Part shown: piece after piece, positions 8,368 through 15,975 of the stretch
Layout: each line of letters begins with the position of its first letter
How positions within the stretch are numbered: the first letter of the stretch is position 1
Source: Streptomyces sp. NBC_01707
GTDB taxonomy: Bacteria; Actinomycetota; Actinomycetes; Streptomycetales; Streptomycetaceae
Assembly: GCF_041438805.1 (NCBI RefSeq)
Contig: NZ_CP109190.1
Location: 5,890,001 to 5,954,000, forward strand
Reading direction: 5' to 3'
DNA: 64,000 nucleotides
Made by a program: the position numbers and the translations under genes
Notes under the pieces: model-generated
Told to the model about the DNA's origin: nothing
Seen by the model: the letters and a program-made list of their open reading frames with translations, nothing else
Database searches by the model: none

Positions 8368-9168
8368 ATGGAGTTCAGCACGAAGAGCGGTACCACCCTC
8401 GCGTACGACGACCGGGGGCCGTCCGACGGTCCGGTCGTCGTTCTCGTCCACGGCCATCCGTTCAACCGGACGATGTGGAACCCGCAGGCCGAAGCGGTGG
8501 AGCGGGCCGGTCACCGGGTGATCGTGCCGGATCTGCGCGGATACGGGGAGAGCACCGTCGTGCCGGGCCGAACCCTGTTCGCGGACTTCGCCGACGACAT
8601 CGCCGCTCTCCTCGACCACCTCGGTGTCGAACGGGCCGTGGTCGCCGGGCTGTCCATGGGCGGACAGATCGCCATGGAATTCCACCGCCTGCACCGCGCC
8701 CGGGTCTCGGCGCTGGTCCTCGCCGACACCTCCCCGGTCGCCGAGACCGAGGACGGAAAGATCTTCCGCAACCGGATGGCCGACCGGCTGCTCGCCGAGG
8801 GCCTGGACGGATACGCGGACGAGGTGATCGACAAGATGATCGCCCCGTACAACGTCACCGGGCTGCCGGACGTCGCCGCGCACGTCCTCACCATGATGCG
8901 TACGACCGCTCCCGAAGGGGCTGCGGCTGCTCTGCGGGGCCGGGCCGAGCGGCCCGACTACCGGGAGTCGCTCGCCGGGGTCGAGGTGCCGGTGCTGATC
9001 GTCGTGGGCGCAGACGACACGTACACGCCGGTCGCGGACGCCGAGGCCATGCAGCGGCTGATTCCGCAGTCCTCGCTCGTCGTCGTCGACCGCGCCGGAC
9101 ACCTGCCGAACCTGGAGCAGCCGGAGCGGTTCGACGCGGCGCTGCTCGGGTTCCTCGGAAGGCTCTAG
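8368..9168 (+). CDS. Alpha/beta-fold hydrolase
   Basis: 266 aa cytosolic hydrolase. The oxyanion-hole motif HGHPFN is near residue 31, the nucleophile elbow GLSMGG near 97, and the acid and His parts of the triad are seen in DDTYTP and GHLPNLEQPERF near the end. The ATG at 8368 is followed directly by the beta-strand start; the 260 bp upstream hold nothing recognised. It converges with the acetyltransferase at 9188, and the short GGCCTG/CAGGCC hairpin at 9181-9195 may stop both. The substrate is not predictable. Confidence 0.87.
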   Translation: MEFSTKSGTTLAYDDRGPSDGPVVVLVHGHPFNRTMWNPQAEAVERAGHRVIVPDLRGYGESTVVPGRTLFADFADDIAALLDHLGVERAVVAGLSMGGQIAMEFHRLHRARVSALVLADTSPVAETEDGKIFRNRMADRLLAEGLDGYADEVIDKMIAPYNVTGLPDVAAHVLTMMRTTAPEGAAAALRGRAERPDYRESLAGVEVPVLIVVGADDTYTPVADAEAMQRLIPQSSLVVVDRAGHLPNLEQPERFDAALLGFLGRL

Positions 9169-9187
9169 ACCGGGACAGCGGCCTGGA

Positions 9188-9673
9188 TCAGGCCTCCTGG
9201 AGCGGTTTGGCGAAGCAGAGGCTGCTCTCGTACGTGCGGTAGTAGCCGAACTTCTCGCACGGGGTGTAGCCGCTGGAGGTGTACAGCGCGATGGCCTCCG
9301 GCTGCTGGTTGCCGGTCTCCAGCACCATCCGGATGCGGCCCGCTGCCCGTGCGTCCGCTTCGAGGGCGGCGAGGATACGGCGGGCCAGGCCCTGTCCGCG
9401 GCCCTCCCGGGTCACGAACATCCGCTTGAGCTCGGCGTCGCCGTCCGAGTAGCCCTCGTCGTTCCGGTCCTGCGAGCGCCAGCCGCCGGTGGCGACCGGC
9501 GCGTCCGACTCGTCGTAGGCGAGCAGATACAGGCCGTGCGGCGGCCGGAACATCGACGGGTCGAGCGGTGTGACATCGCCCTCGTCCCCGTAGCGCTCGG
9601 CGTACTCGAGCTGCACCTCGTCGTTGAGTTTGACGGCGTCGGGGTGGTCGAAGGACCGTGGCTGGATATACAT
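9188..9673 (-). CDS. GNAT family N-acetyltransferase
   Basis: 161 aa. The acetyl-CoA binding loop appears as REGRGQGLARRILAALE near residues 88-104, preceded by ELKRMFV, the usual beta4 strand. It ends with ALYTSSGYTPCEKFGYY. The start at 9673 (ATG) gives MYIQPRSFDHP; an in-frame ATG 27 bases earlier lies in the promoter shared with the divergent exonuclease gene. Substrate unknown. Confidence 0.85.
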   Translation of the reverse strand: MYIQPRSFDHPDAVKLNDEVQLEYAERYGDEGDVTPLDPSMFRPPHGLYLLAYDESDAPVATGGWRSQDRNDEGYSDGDAELKRMFVTREGRGQGLARRILAALEADARAAGRIRMVLETGNQQPEAIALYTSSGYTPCEKFGYYRTYESSLCFAKPLQEA

Positions 9674-9723
9674 GCGGAATATGGTACATGTATGCGGCAT
9701 CCGGTAGTCGGTATGGTGCCGGG

Positions 9724-10539
9724 ATGCTCACCGTGACCAGCGTAAATGTGAACGGGCTCCGCGCCGCCGCGAAGAAGGGCTTCATCGAGTGGCTGGCGCA
9801 GACCGATGCCGATGTGATCTGCCTGCAGGAGGTGCGGGCCGAGCCGCAGCAGCTCGCCGCCGAGGTGCGTGAGCCCGACGGCTGGCACGCCGTGCACGCA
9901 CCCGCCGCCGCCAAGGGGCGGGCCGGGGTCTCGCTCTACACGCGCCGGGCGCCGGAGCGGGTGCAGATCGGGTTCGGCGGGTTCGGGGACGCCGGGAGCG
10001 AGGAGTTCGTCGACAGCGGCCGGTACGTCGAGGTCGACCTGCCCGGTGTGACGGTGGCGAGCCTGTACCTGCCGTCCGGTGAGGTCGGCACGGAGCGGCA
10101 GGACGAGAAGGAGCGCTTCATGGGCGCCTTCCTGTCGTACCTCAAGGGGCTCAAGGTGCGGGCCGCGGCCGACGGCCGTGAGGTGCTGGTGTGCGGCGAC
10201 TGGAACATCGCCCACCAGGAGGCCGACCTGAAGAACTGGAAGGGCAACAAGAAGAACTCCGGCTTCCTGCCGGAGGAGCGGGAGTGGCTGACCCGGGTCT
10301 TCGACGAGGCCGCCTACGTCGATGTGGTGCGGGCGCTCCACCCCGACGAGGAGGGGCCGTACTCCTGGTGGTCCTACCGGGGGCGGGCCTTCGACAACGA
10401 CACCGGCTGGCGCATCGACTACCAGGTGGCGACGCCCGGTCTCGCCGGGCGTGCGGTGAAGGCATGGGTCGAGCGGGCCGCCACGCATGCCGAGCGATGG
10501 AGCGACCACGCACCGGTGACGGCCGTCTTCAACCTGTGA
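9724..10539 (+). CDS. xth: Exodeoxyribonuclease III / AP endonuclease
   Basis: 271 aa member of the exonuclease III family, which nicks DNA at abasic sites and degrades 3' ends in base-excision repair. The metal and catalytic motifs are all visible: VNVNGLRAA near the start, LQEVRA, GDWNIAH, RIDYQVATP and SDHAPVTA at the end. The ATG at 9724 begins MLTVTSVNVNG. A TATGGT hexamer lies 6-11 bases before it, suggesting a leaderless message. The last bases overlap the leftward DUF2087 gene. Confidence 0.93.
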   Translation: MLTVTSVNVNGLRAAAKKGFIEWLAQTDADVICLQEVRAEPQQLAAEVREPDGWHAVHAPAAAKGRAGVSLYTRRAPERVQIGFGGFGDAGSEEFVDSGRYVEVDLPGVTVASLYLPSGEVGTERQDEKERFMGAFLSYLKGLKVRAAADGREVLVCGDWNIAHQEADLKNWKGNKKNSGFLPEEREWLTRVFDEAAYVDVVRALHPDEEGPYSWWSYRGRAFDNDTGWRIDYQVATPGLAGRAVKAWVERAATHAERWSDHAPVTAVFNL

Positions 10540-10810
10540 GGGTGCGGCGGTAGCTGCTGCCGTCCTTGGGGCGGGTCAGCAGGCCCGCCACCACGAGATA
10601 GCGGCGCAGCGCCGAGTAGTCGTCGTGCACCGTCAGCAGCGCCTCGTTGACCTCGCGCTCGCTGTAGGTGCGGTCCGGCTCGAACAGCGTGCGGGCGAGG
10701 TGGACGAGCAGCTGTTCGCGGCGGGCCGGCTTGCGGGGGATCGCGGTCAGCCGACCGCGGGAGAACAGGGCGGCCACCCCGTGCGAACTGCTCGGATCGT
10801 TGTCAGGCAT
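10529..10810 (-). CDS. DUF2087 domain protein
   Basis: 93 aa, nearly all one DUF2087 domain: PRKPARREQLLVHLARTL, then YSEREVNEALL near residue 50 and DDYSALRRYLVVAGLLTR. This small winged-helix-like domain is often found in, or fused to, transcription regulators. The ATG at 10810 was chosen over one 36 bases earlier because the extra residues are Pro-rich and atypical. It overlaps the end of xth by 11 bases, tail to tail. Confidence 0.8.
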   Translation of the reverse strand: MPDNDPSSSHGVAALFSRGRLTAIPRKPARREQLLVHLARTLFEPDRTYSEREVNEALLTVHDDYSALRRYLVVAGLLTRPKDGSSYRRTLTG

Positions 10811-10887
10811 GGGCGGAAGCCTGGCGCACGGGACGGGTGCGGGCAACGCAATTTCGGGCGACGGATCCGAGGGTGACGGTTCGAGGG

Positions 10888-11583
10888 CTACGTCTCCGGC
10901 GTCTTCGTCTCCGAGGGCTTCGGCCCGGTGCCGTCGTCGCGGCGCAGCCTGCGGTCGAAGGCCATCGAGAGTTCCGCGTCCACCACCGCGCGGGCGAGCG
11001 GGCGGAGTTGGGTGGGTTCGGCCTCGGTGGAGTGGGACCGCATCACCCCGACGAAGAGTTCGGCGAGCGCGTCCGCGTGTTCGCGGACCCGGCGGCCCGC
11101 CGAGAGCACGGTGGAGAGCGGCACCCCTTCCCGTACCAGCTCCGCAGACACCTCCAGGAGGCGGCGGCTGATGTGCACGATCTCGTCGCCGTCGGTGGCG
11201 AGATAGCCGAGGTCCAGAGCGGTGGCGAGGTTCTCGGGGGTGACCTCGCCCTCGAAGTAGTCCGCGAGCTGTTCGGGCGTGAGGCGGACCGGGGTCTCCT
11301 CGGTCGGTTCGCCCAGCCCGAGCACCTCGGCGACATCGCGGCCGCTCTCGAACGTCCGGGCCAGATCGGCGATTCCGGTGAGGGTGTGGCCGCGCTCCAG
11401 CAGGCCGGCGATCGTCCTCAGTCGCGCCAGGTGGTGGTCGTCGTACCAGGCGATGCGCCCCTCCCGGCGCGGTGGCGCGATCAGCCCGCGCTCCCGGTAG
11501 AAGCGCACGGTCCGTACGGGGATGCCGGCCTCCCTGGCCAGCTCCTCCATGCGGTATTCGCGGTGCTCGCGTCCTTCAGCCAC
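10888..11583 (-). CDS. MerR family transcriptional regulator
   Basis: 231 aa. The N-terminal MerR helix-turn-helix reads YRMEELAREAGIPVRTVRFY-RERGL near residues 10-34, followed by the wing (WYDDHHLARLRTIAGLLERGHTL) and the dimer helix. The C-terminal part has no metal-binding Cys pattern, so it probably senses an organic compound or protein signal. It is divergent from the monooxygenase operon that starts 136 bp away, making that operon the likely target. Confidence 0.88.
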   Translation of the reverse strand: MAEGREHREYRMEELAREAGIPVRTVRFYRERGLIAPPRREGRIAWYDDHHLARLRTIAGLLERGHTLTGIADLARTFESGRDVAEVLGLGEPTEETPVRLTPEQLADYFEGEVTPENLATALDLGYLATDGDEIVHISRRLLEVSAELVREGVPLSTVLSAGRRVREHADALAELFVGVMRSHSTEAEPTQLRPLARAVVDAELSMAFDRRLRRDDGTGPKPSETKTPET

Positions 11584-11718
11584 AACGGCACCCTATGTTG
11601 TACCGTCGGTAACTTTCCCTTGCCCGACCCCTACCCATCGGTACGGAGCTGCTCTACTCTCCCCACAATGCCAGTGATTGCTGGCAGAGTCGTGTGACGT
11701 ACCGCGGGAGGCGGCAGC
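11584..11718. promoter_or_regulatory. Divergent promoter region of MerR gene and monooxygenase operon
   Basis: This 135-bp gap must hold promoters for both directions. It contains the palindrome TACCGTCGGTA at 11601-11611 next to TATGTTG, a candidate operator or -10 region. The ribosome site of the monooxygenase gene is GGGAGG at 11705-11710. The assignment of the palindrome to the MerR protein is inference. Confidence 0.45.
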
Positions 11719-13254
11719 ATGGCCCAGCACGAGCACGTACGAGTGGCGGTGATCGGATCCGGATTCGGGGGCCTGGGGGCCGCGGTCCGGCTGCGCCGCG
11801 AAGGCATCACCGACTTCGTCGTCCTGGAGCGAGCCGACTCCGTCGGTGGCACCTGGCGCGACAACAGTTATCCGGGCTGTGCCTGCGACGTACCGTCCCA
11901 CCTCTACTCGTTCTCGTTCGCCCCCAACCCGGAGTGGCCGCGCACCTTCTCCGGGCAGGAGCACATACGGGCCTACCTGGAGCGCGTCGCCGACACCTTC
12001 GGGCTGCGTCCGCACATCAGGCTGGGTCACGAAGTGACGATGATGCGGTGGGACGGCGACGAGCTGAACTGGACGATCGAGTCCGCGAACGGGACCACGA
12101 TCGTCGCCGATGTCGTCGTCTCCGCGACCGGCCCGCTCTCCGACCCCAAGATGCCGGACATCCCCGGTCTCGCCGACTTCCCCGGCAAGGTCTTCCACTC
12201 GGCCCGCTGGGACCACGACTACGACCTGACCGGCAAGCGCGTCGCCATGATCGGCACCGGTGCCTCCGCCATCCAGATCGTGCCGGCGATCCAGCCGAAG
12301 GCCGGGAAGCTGACGTTGTTCCAGCGCACCCCGCCGTGGGTCATGCCGCGCATGGACCGCAGCATCAGTGGTGCCGAGCGGTGGCTGCACCGCACGCTGC
12401 CGTTCACCGGTGCCGCGCGCCGCGGACTGCTGTGGGGCATACGGGAGTTGCAGGTCGGCGCCTTCACCAAGCACCCGAACGAGCTCGGTCTCGTCGAGAG
12501 GATGGCCAAGTCCAACATCGCCCGGGCGATCAAGGATCCGGCGCTGCGGGCCAAGCTGACCCCCTCGTACCGCATCGGCTGCAAGCGGATCCTGCTCTCC
12601 AGCACCTACTACCCGGCTCTCGCCCAGTCCAATGTGGATGTGGTCGCCTCCGGGCTGACGGAGGTGCGCGGCTCCACCGTCGTCGCCGCCGACGGCACGG
12701 AGACCGAGGTCGACGTGATCATCTTCGGCACCGGCTTCCATGTGACGGACATGCCGATCGCCGACCGGGTCGTCGGCGCGGAAGGCATCACGCTCGCCGA
12801 GTCCTGGAAGGACGGCATGCAGTCGCTGCGTGGCGCCACCGCCGCGGGCTTCCCCAACTGGATGACCATCATCGGCCCCAACACGGGGCTGGGTAACTCC
12901 TCCATGATCCTGATGATCGAGTCCCAGCTGAACTACATGGCGGACTACCTGCGCCAGCTGAACGTCCTGGGCGGACGGGTCGCGCTCGGCGCGCGGAGGT
13001 CGGCGGTCGGTATGTGGAACCGGCGGGTCCAGGAGCGGATGAAGCGGACCGTCTGGAACACCGGTGGCTGCACCAGCTGGTATCTGGACGCCAACGGGCG
13101 CAACACCACGGTCTGGCCCGGAACGACGGGTGAATTCCGCCGGGCGACACGGACGGTGGACCTCGGGGAGTACGAGGTCATCCGGCCTCGGAAGGCTGAT
13201 GCCGCCGAGACCGTCGTCGGCCGGGAGTCCGTCGCCGAGGAGGTCGCGCGATGA
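11719..13254 (+). CDS. Flavin-dependent monooxygenase, Baeyer-Villiger type
   Basis: 511 aa FAD/NADPH enzyme. Residues 9-21 hold the FAD Rossmann motif GSGFGGLGAAVRL. The Baeyer-Villiger fingerprint F-x-G-x-x-x-H-x-x-x-W is present as FPGKVFHSARW near 154-164. The second, NADPH-binding loop reads GTGASAIQ near 179. Family members insert oxygen into ketones or oxidise S and N atoms. It is the first gene of a three-gene operon with overlapping stops and starts. The set (monooxygenase, alpha/beta hydrolase, SDR) resembles the start of the mymA operon of Mycobacterium tuberculosis. Confidence 0.9.
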   Translation: MAQHEHVRVAVIGSGFGGLGAAVRLRREGITDFVVLERADSVGGTWRDNSYPGCACDVPSHLYSFSFAPNPEWPRTFSGQEHIRAYLERVADTFGLRPHIRLGHEVTMMRWDGDELNWTIESANGTTIVADVVVSATGPLSDPKMPDIPGLADFPGKVFHSARWDHDYDLTGKRVAMIGTGASAIQIVPAIQPKAGKLTLFQRTPPWVMPRMDRSISGAERWLHRTLPFTGAARRGLLWGIRELQVGAFTKHPNELGLVERMAKSNIARAIKDPALRAKLTPSYRIGCKRILLSSTYYPALAQSNVDVVASGLTEVRGSTVVAADGTETEVDVIIFGTGFHVTDMPIADRVVGAEGITLAESWKDGMQSLRGATAAGFPNWMTIIGPNTGLGNSSMILMIESQLNYMADYLRQLNVLGGRVALGARRSAVGMWNRRVQERMKRTVWNTGGCTSWYLDANGRNTTVWPGTTGEFRRATRTVDLGEYEVIRPRKADAAETVVGRESVAEEVAR

Positions 13255-14195
13255 GCCGGCTGCTGCGACGCGAGGACGCCCCGCCGGTGCCCGTGCGCGA
13301 ACTGACCGCCGTCTCCGCCGACGGCTCCCGCATCCACGTCGAGGTGTACGGGCCGGACGACGCCCCCGCAGTGGTGCTGGCGCACGGCTGGACCTGCAAC
13401 ACCCACTTCTGGGCCGCGCAGATCCGGGACCTGTCGGTGGACCACCGGGTCGTCGCCTACGACCAGCGCGGACACGGGCGAACGCCCGTCGTCGGTCCCG
13501 AGGGGTACAGCACCGACGCGCTCGCCGACGACCTCGAGGCGGTGCTCGCCGCCGCTCTCGCCCCGGGCGAGAAGGCGGTGCTCGCCGGGCACTCCATGGG
13601 CGGCATGACGCTGATGGCCGCCTCGCGTCGGGCCGGGCTGCGTGAGCACGCGGCGGCCGTACTGCTGTGCAGCACCGGCAGTTCGCGGCTGATCGACGAG
13701 TCGCTCGTCGTGCCGATGCGGGCCGGTACCGTCCGGACCCGGATGACCCGCGCGATCCTCGGGGCGCGGGCCCCGCTCGGGCCGGTCACACCTGTCTCCA
13801 AGCGGATTCTCAAGTACGCGACGATGGGCCCCGGTTCGGCGCCGGAGCGAGTCGAGTCCTGTGCCAGGATCGTGCACGCCTGTCCGAGGGCGTCCCGGGT
13901 CGCCTGGGGGCATGTGCTCGCTGAGCTCGATCTCGATTCGGGGGTACGGGAGTTGCGGGTGCCCACGGCTGTGATCGCCGGCACGGAGGATCGGTTGACG
14001 CCGCCGGTCCACGCCCGCGCCCTCGCGGCCGCGCTGCCCGACTGTCTGGGACTGACCGAGCTGGCGGGCATGGGCCACATGACACCGGTGGAGGCGCCGG
14101 AGGCCGTCACCGCGAAGATCCGGGAACTGGTCGCCGGGTATGTCACCCCTGTCGCCGGCACGGTCGGTGACAGTGTTGAGGAGGAGGTCGTATGA
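13251..14195 (+). CDS. Alpha/beta hydrolase (operon gene 2)
   Basis: 314 aa. It has HGWTCNTHFW near residue 43 (oxyanion hole), YDQRGHGRTP, the nucleophile elbow GHSMGGMT near 113, and late acid and His motifs GTEDRLTPP and GMGHMTPVEAP. It overlaps the monooxygenase stop by 4 bases and is itself overlapped by the SDR gene, so the three are translationally coupled. A plausible job is cleaving the ester made by a Baeyer-Villiger step; this is inference from order. Confidence 0.87.
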   Translation: MSRLLRREDAPPVPVRELTAVSADGSRIHVEVYGPDDAPAVVLAHGWTCNTHFWAAQIRDLSVDHRVVAYDQRGHGRTPVVGPEGYSTDALADDLEAVLAAALAPGEKAVLAGHSMGGMTLMAASRRAGLREHAAAVLLCSTGSSRLIDESLVVPMRAGTVRTRMTRAILGARAPLGPVTPVSKRILKYATMGPGSAPERVESCARIVHACPRASRVAWGHVLAELDLDSGVRELRVPTAVIAGTEDRLTPPVHARALAAALPDCLGLTELAGMGHMTPVEAPEAVTAKIRELVAGYVTPVAGTVGDSVEEEVV

Positions 14196-15112
14196 GCGGC
14201 AGGCGCAGTCTCGAAGGACAGGTCGTGGTCGTCACCGGCGCGGCGCGCGGCGTGGGCGAGCTGCTGGCCCGCAAGCTCTCGGCGCGCGGTGCGAAGCTGG
14301 CGCTGGTCGGCCTGGAGCCGGACGAGCTGAAGAAGGTCTCCGAGCGGCTGCACGCGGAGAGCGACCACTGGTACGCGGACGTCACCGACCATGTGGCGAT
14401 GGCGCAGGTCGCGCAGGAGGTGAAGGAGCGGTTCGGCAAGGTCGATGTCGTCGTCGCCAATGCGGGGGTCGCCTCGGGCGGGCCGTTCGTCGACTCCGAC
14501 CCGGAGTCGTGGCGGCGGGTCATCGAGGTCAACCTGATCGGCGGCGCGGTGACGGGGCGGGCGTTCCTGCCCGTACTGATGGAGAGCCGCGGCTACTTCT
14601 TGCAGATCGCTTCGCTCGCCGCGATCACCCCGGCGCCGATGATGACCGCGTACTGCGCGTCGAAGTCGGGCGTGGAGGCGTTCGCCCACAGCCTGCGGGC
14701 GGAGGTCGGGTACCGGGGGGTGAAGGTGGGCGTCGGCTATCTGTCCTGGACGGACACCGATATGGTGCGGGGCGCCGACGAGGACGACGTGATGCGGGAG
14801 TTGCGGCAGCGGCTGCCCTGGCCGGCGAATCGTACGTATCCGCTGGGCCCGGCGATCGACCGGATCGTCGCCGGCATCGAACGGCGTTCCGCGCATGTGT
14901 ACGCGCAGTGGTGGCTGCGGGGCATGCAGTCGGTACGGGGCTACCTGCCGGCGGTCATCGGGGTGGTCGGGCAGCGCGAGATGAAACGGTTCGGGCCGCG
15001 GCTGGAGGGCGTGAGCAAGGGGCTCGTGGGGGCCGGGGGCGCGGCGGACGAGAGCGCGCGGGGCGCGGGAGGAGCGGGTGGCGCGCGGGGTGCGGGCACT
15101 CAGCGTGACTGA
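14192..15112 (+). CDS. Short-chain dehydrogenase/reductase (operon gene 3)
   Basis: 306 aa. The NAD(P) motif TGAARGVGE is near residue 16, NAG near 90, and the catalytic Ser...Tyr-x-x-x-Lys appears as the pair IAS and YCASKSG (~140-160). After residue ~270 the protein runs into a Gly/Ala/Arg-rich tail that is probably disordered. The core up to the GMQSVRGYLPAV segment matches the length of SadH-like reductases. It would oxidise an alcohol or reduce a carbonyl within the same pathway as the two preceding genes. Confidence 0.87.
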   Translation: MSGRRSLEGQVVVVTGAARGVGELLARKLSARGAKLALVGLEPDELKKVSERLHAESDHWYADVTDHVAMAQVAQEVKERFGKVDVVVANAGVASGGPFVDSDPESWRRVIEVNLIGGAVTGRAFLPVLMESRGYFLQIASLAAITPAPMMTAYCASKSGVEAFAHSLRAEVGYRGVKVGVGYLSWTDTDMVRGADEDDVMRELRQRLPWPANRTYPLGPAIDRIVAGIERRSAHVYAQWWLRGMQSVRGYLPAVIGVVGQREMKRFGPRLEGVSKGLVGAGGAADESARGAGGAGGARGAGTQRD

Positions 15113-15197
15113 TCGAAATGCGTGGGATGTCCTGCCGTGTAAGTCTGGTCGAGGCCCTTACGGACCACCCCCAAGCACCCCACTAGGAGTGAACAGC

Positions 15198-15392
15198 ATG
15201 GGTATCGCAGACCAGTTCAAGGACAAGGCGCAGGAGCTCGCCGACCAGGCGAAGAAGAACGTCGGCGACAAGAAGGGCGACGCGCGGCAGCGGTCGTCGT
15301 CCGAGGCGTCGGAGCGCGGTCGTGACAGGTCCCAGAACACGTCGCGGAACGCGGCGCGGGGCACGCACGACCGGATCGACGACGAGTCTTGA
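15198..15392 (+). CDS. Small MT0933-like / CsbD-like protein
   Basis: 64 aa, very hydrophilic and charged. It begins MGIADQFKDKAQELADQAKK, the pattern of the actinobacterial MT0933-like antitoxin family (PF14013) and of CsbD-type stress proteins. The rest is a disordered Arg/Ser/Asp-rich tail. AGGAGTGAACAGC before the ATG is a good ribosome site. No toxin gene is adjacent, so an antitoxin role is unsupported. A strong terminator follows at 15448. Confidence 0.75.
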   Translation: MGIADQFKDKAQELADQAKKNVGDKKGDARQRSSSEASERGRDRSQNTSRNAARGTHDRIDDES

Positions 15393-15447
15393 CTTGATCG
15401 TTGGTGACCTGCGCGGAGGCGTGGGTTGAGGCTTCGCGCGGATGAGG

Positions 15448-15476
15448 GGCGCGCCCGGGAGACCGGGCGCGCCTTT
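15448..15476 (+). terminator. Intrinsic terminator
   Basis: An 11-bp perfect stem GGCGCGCCCGG/CCGGGCGCGCC with a GAGA loop is followed by TTT. It ends the small-protein transcript. Confidence 0.88.
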
Positions 15477-15545
15477 CGCGTGCGTGGGGGTTCTCCTTTC
15501 CCACCCCGCCCCTTTCGAGAATCCGGGGGCAAGCCCCCGCGGCCC

Positions 15546-15949
15546 CTTGTCCGCAATCGCCGGACGGGCTCGTAGGGCCGTCGGCGGACGGTTTCACCAG
15601 TTGCCGTCGGGGCGTGGTCCACAAGTGGCTCTCACTGGAGGGGGCTTACGAGCTGCCGTCGGCGGGCGGCGCTCACGAGCTGCTGTCGGTGCAAGAGTTG
15701 ACGGGTTGCCGTCGGCGGACGGGCTCACGCGTTGCCGTCGCCGGGTGTGCCCACAAGTTGCCGTCGCTGGACATGGCTCGCGAGCTGTCGTCGGTGGACG
15801 GGCTCACAAGTTGCGGTCAGCGGACGGGACTCATGGCTCGCCGTTGTCGGGCGGGGCTCGGGAATTGCCATCGGCGTGGGGACACACTCGCGCGCGGTCA
15901 CCCTCGTAGCGGGCGCGGGTGATCAGCCCGTCCGGTGATCGAGGACAAG
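15546..15949. repeat. 12-unit degenerate 26-27 bp tandem repeat framed by a 25-bp inverted repeat
   Basis: Twelve head-to-tail units of 24-27 bp run from 15566 to 15879, with an approximate consensus GGGCTCACGAGTTGCCGTCG followed by GCGGAC. The units start at 15566, 15590, 15615, 15641, 15668, 15695, 15721, 15747, 15773, 15800, 15826 and 15853. Across each unit boundary CCGTC-GGCG-GACGG can fold into a small hairpin. The array is bracketed by 15546-15570 and 15925-15949, which are reverse complements with 3 mismatches in 25. No spacers separate the units and no gene fits well, although 27 bp equals 9 codons. Confidence 0.85.
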
Positions 15950-15975
15950 TCGTGGAGCCGGGCCCCCGCGCCGAG

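Noticed and set aside
15566..15879. Possible CRISPR array
   Set aside because: Units follow one another directly with no unique spacers, they are degenerate, and no cas gene is near.
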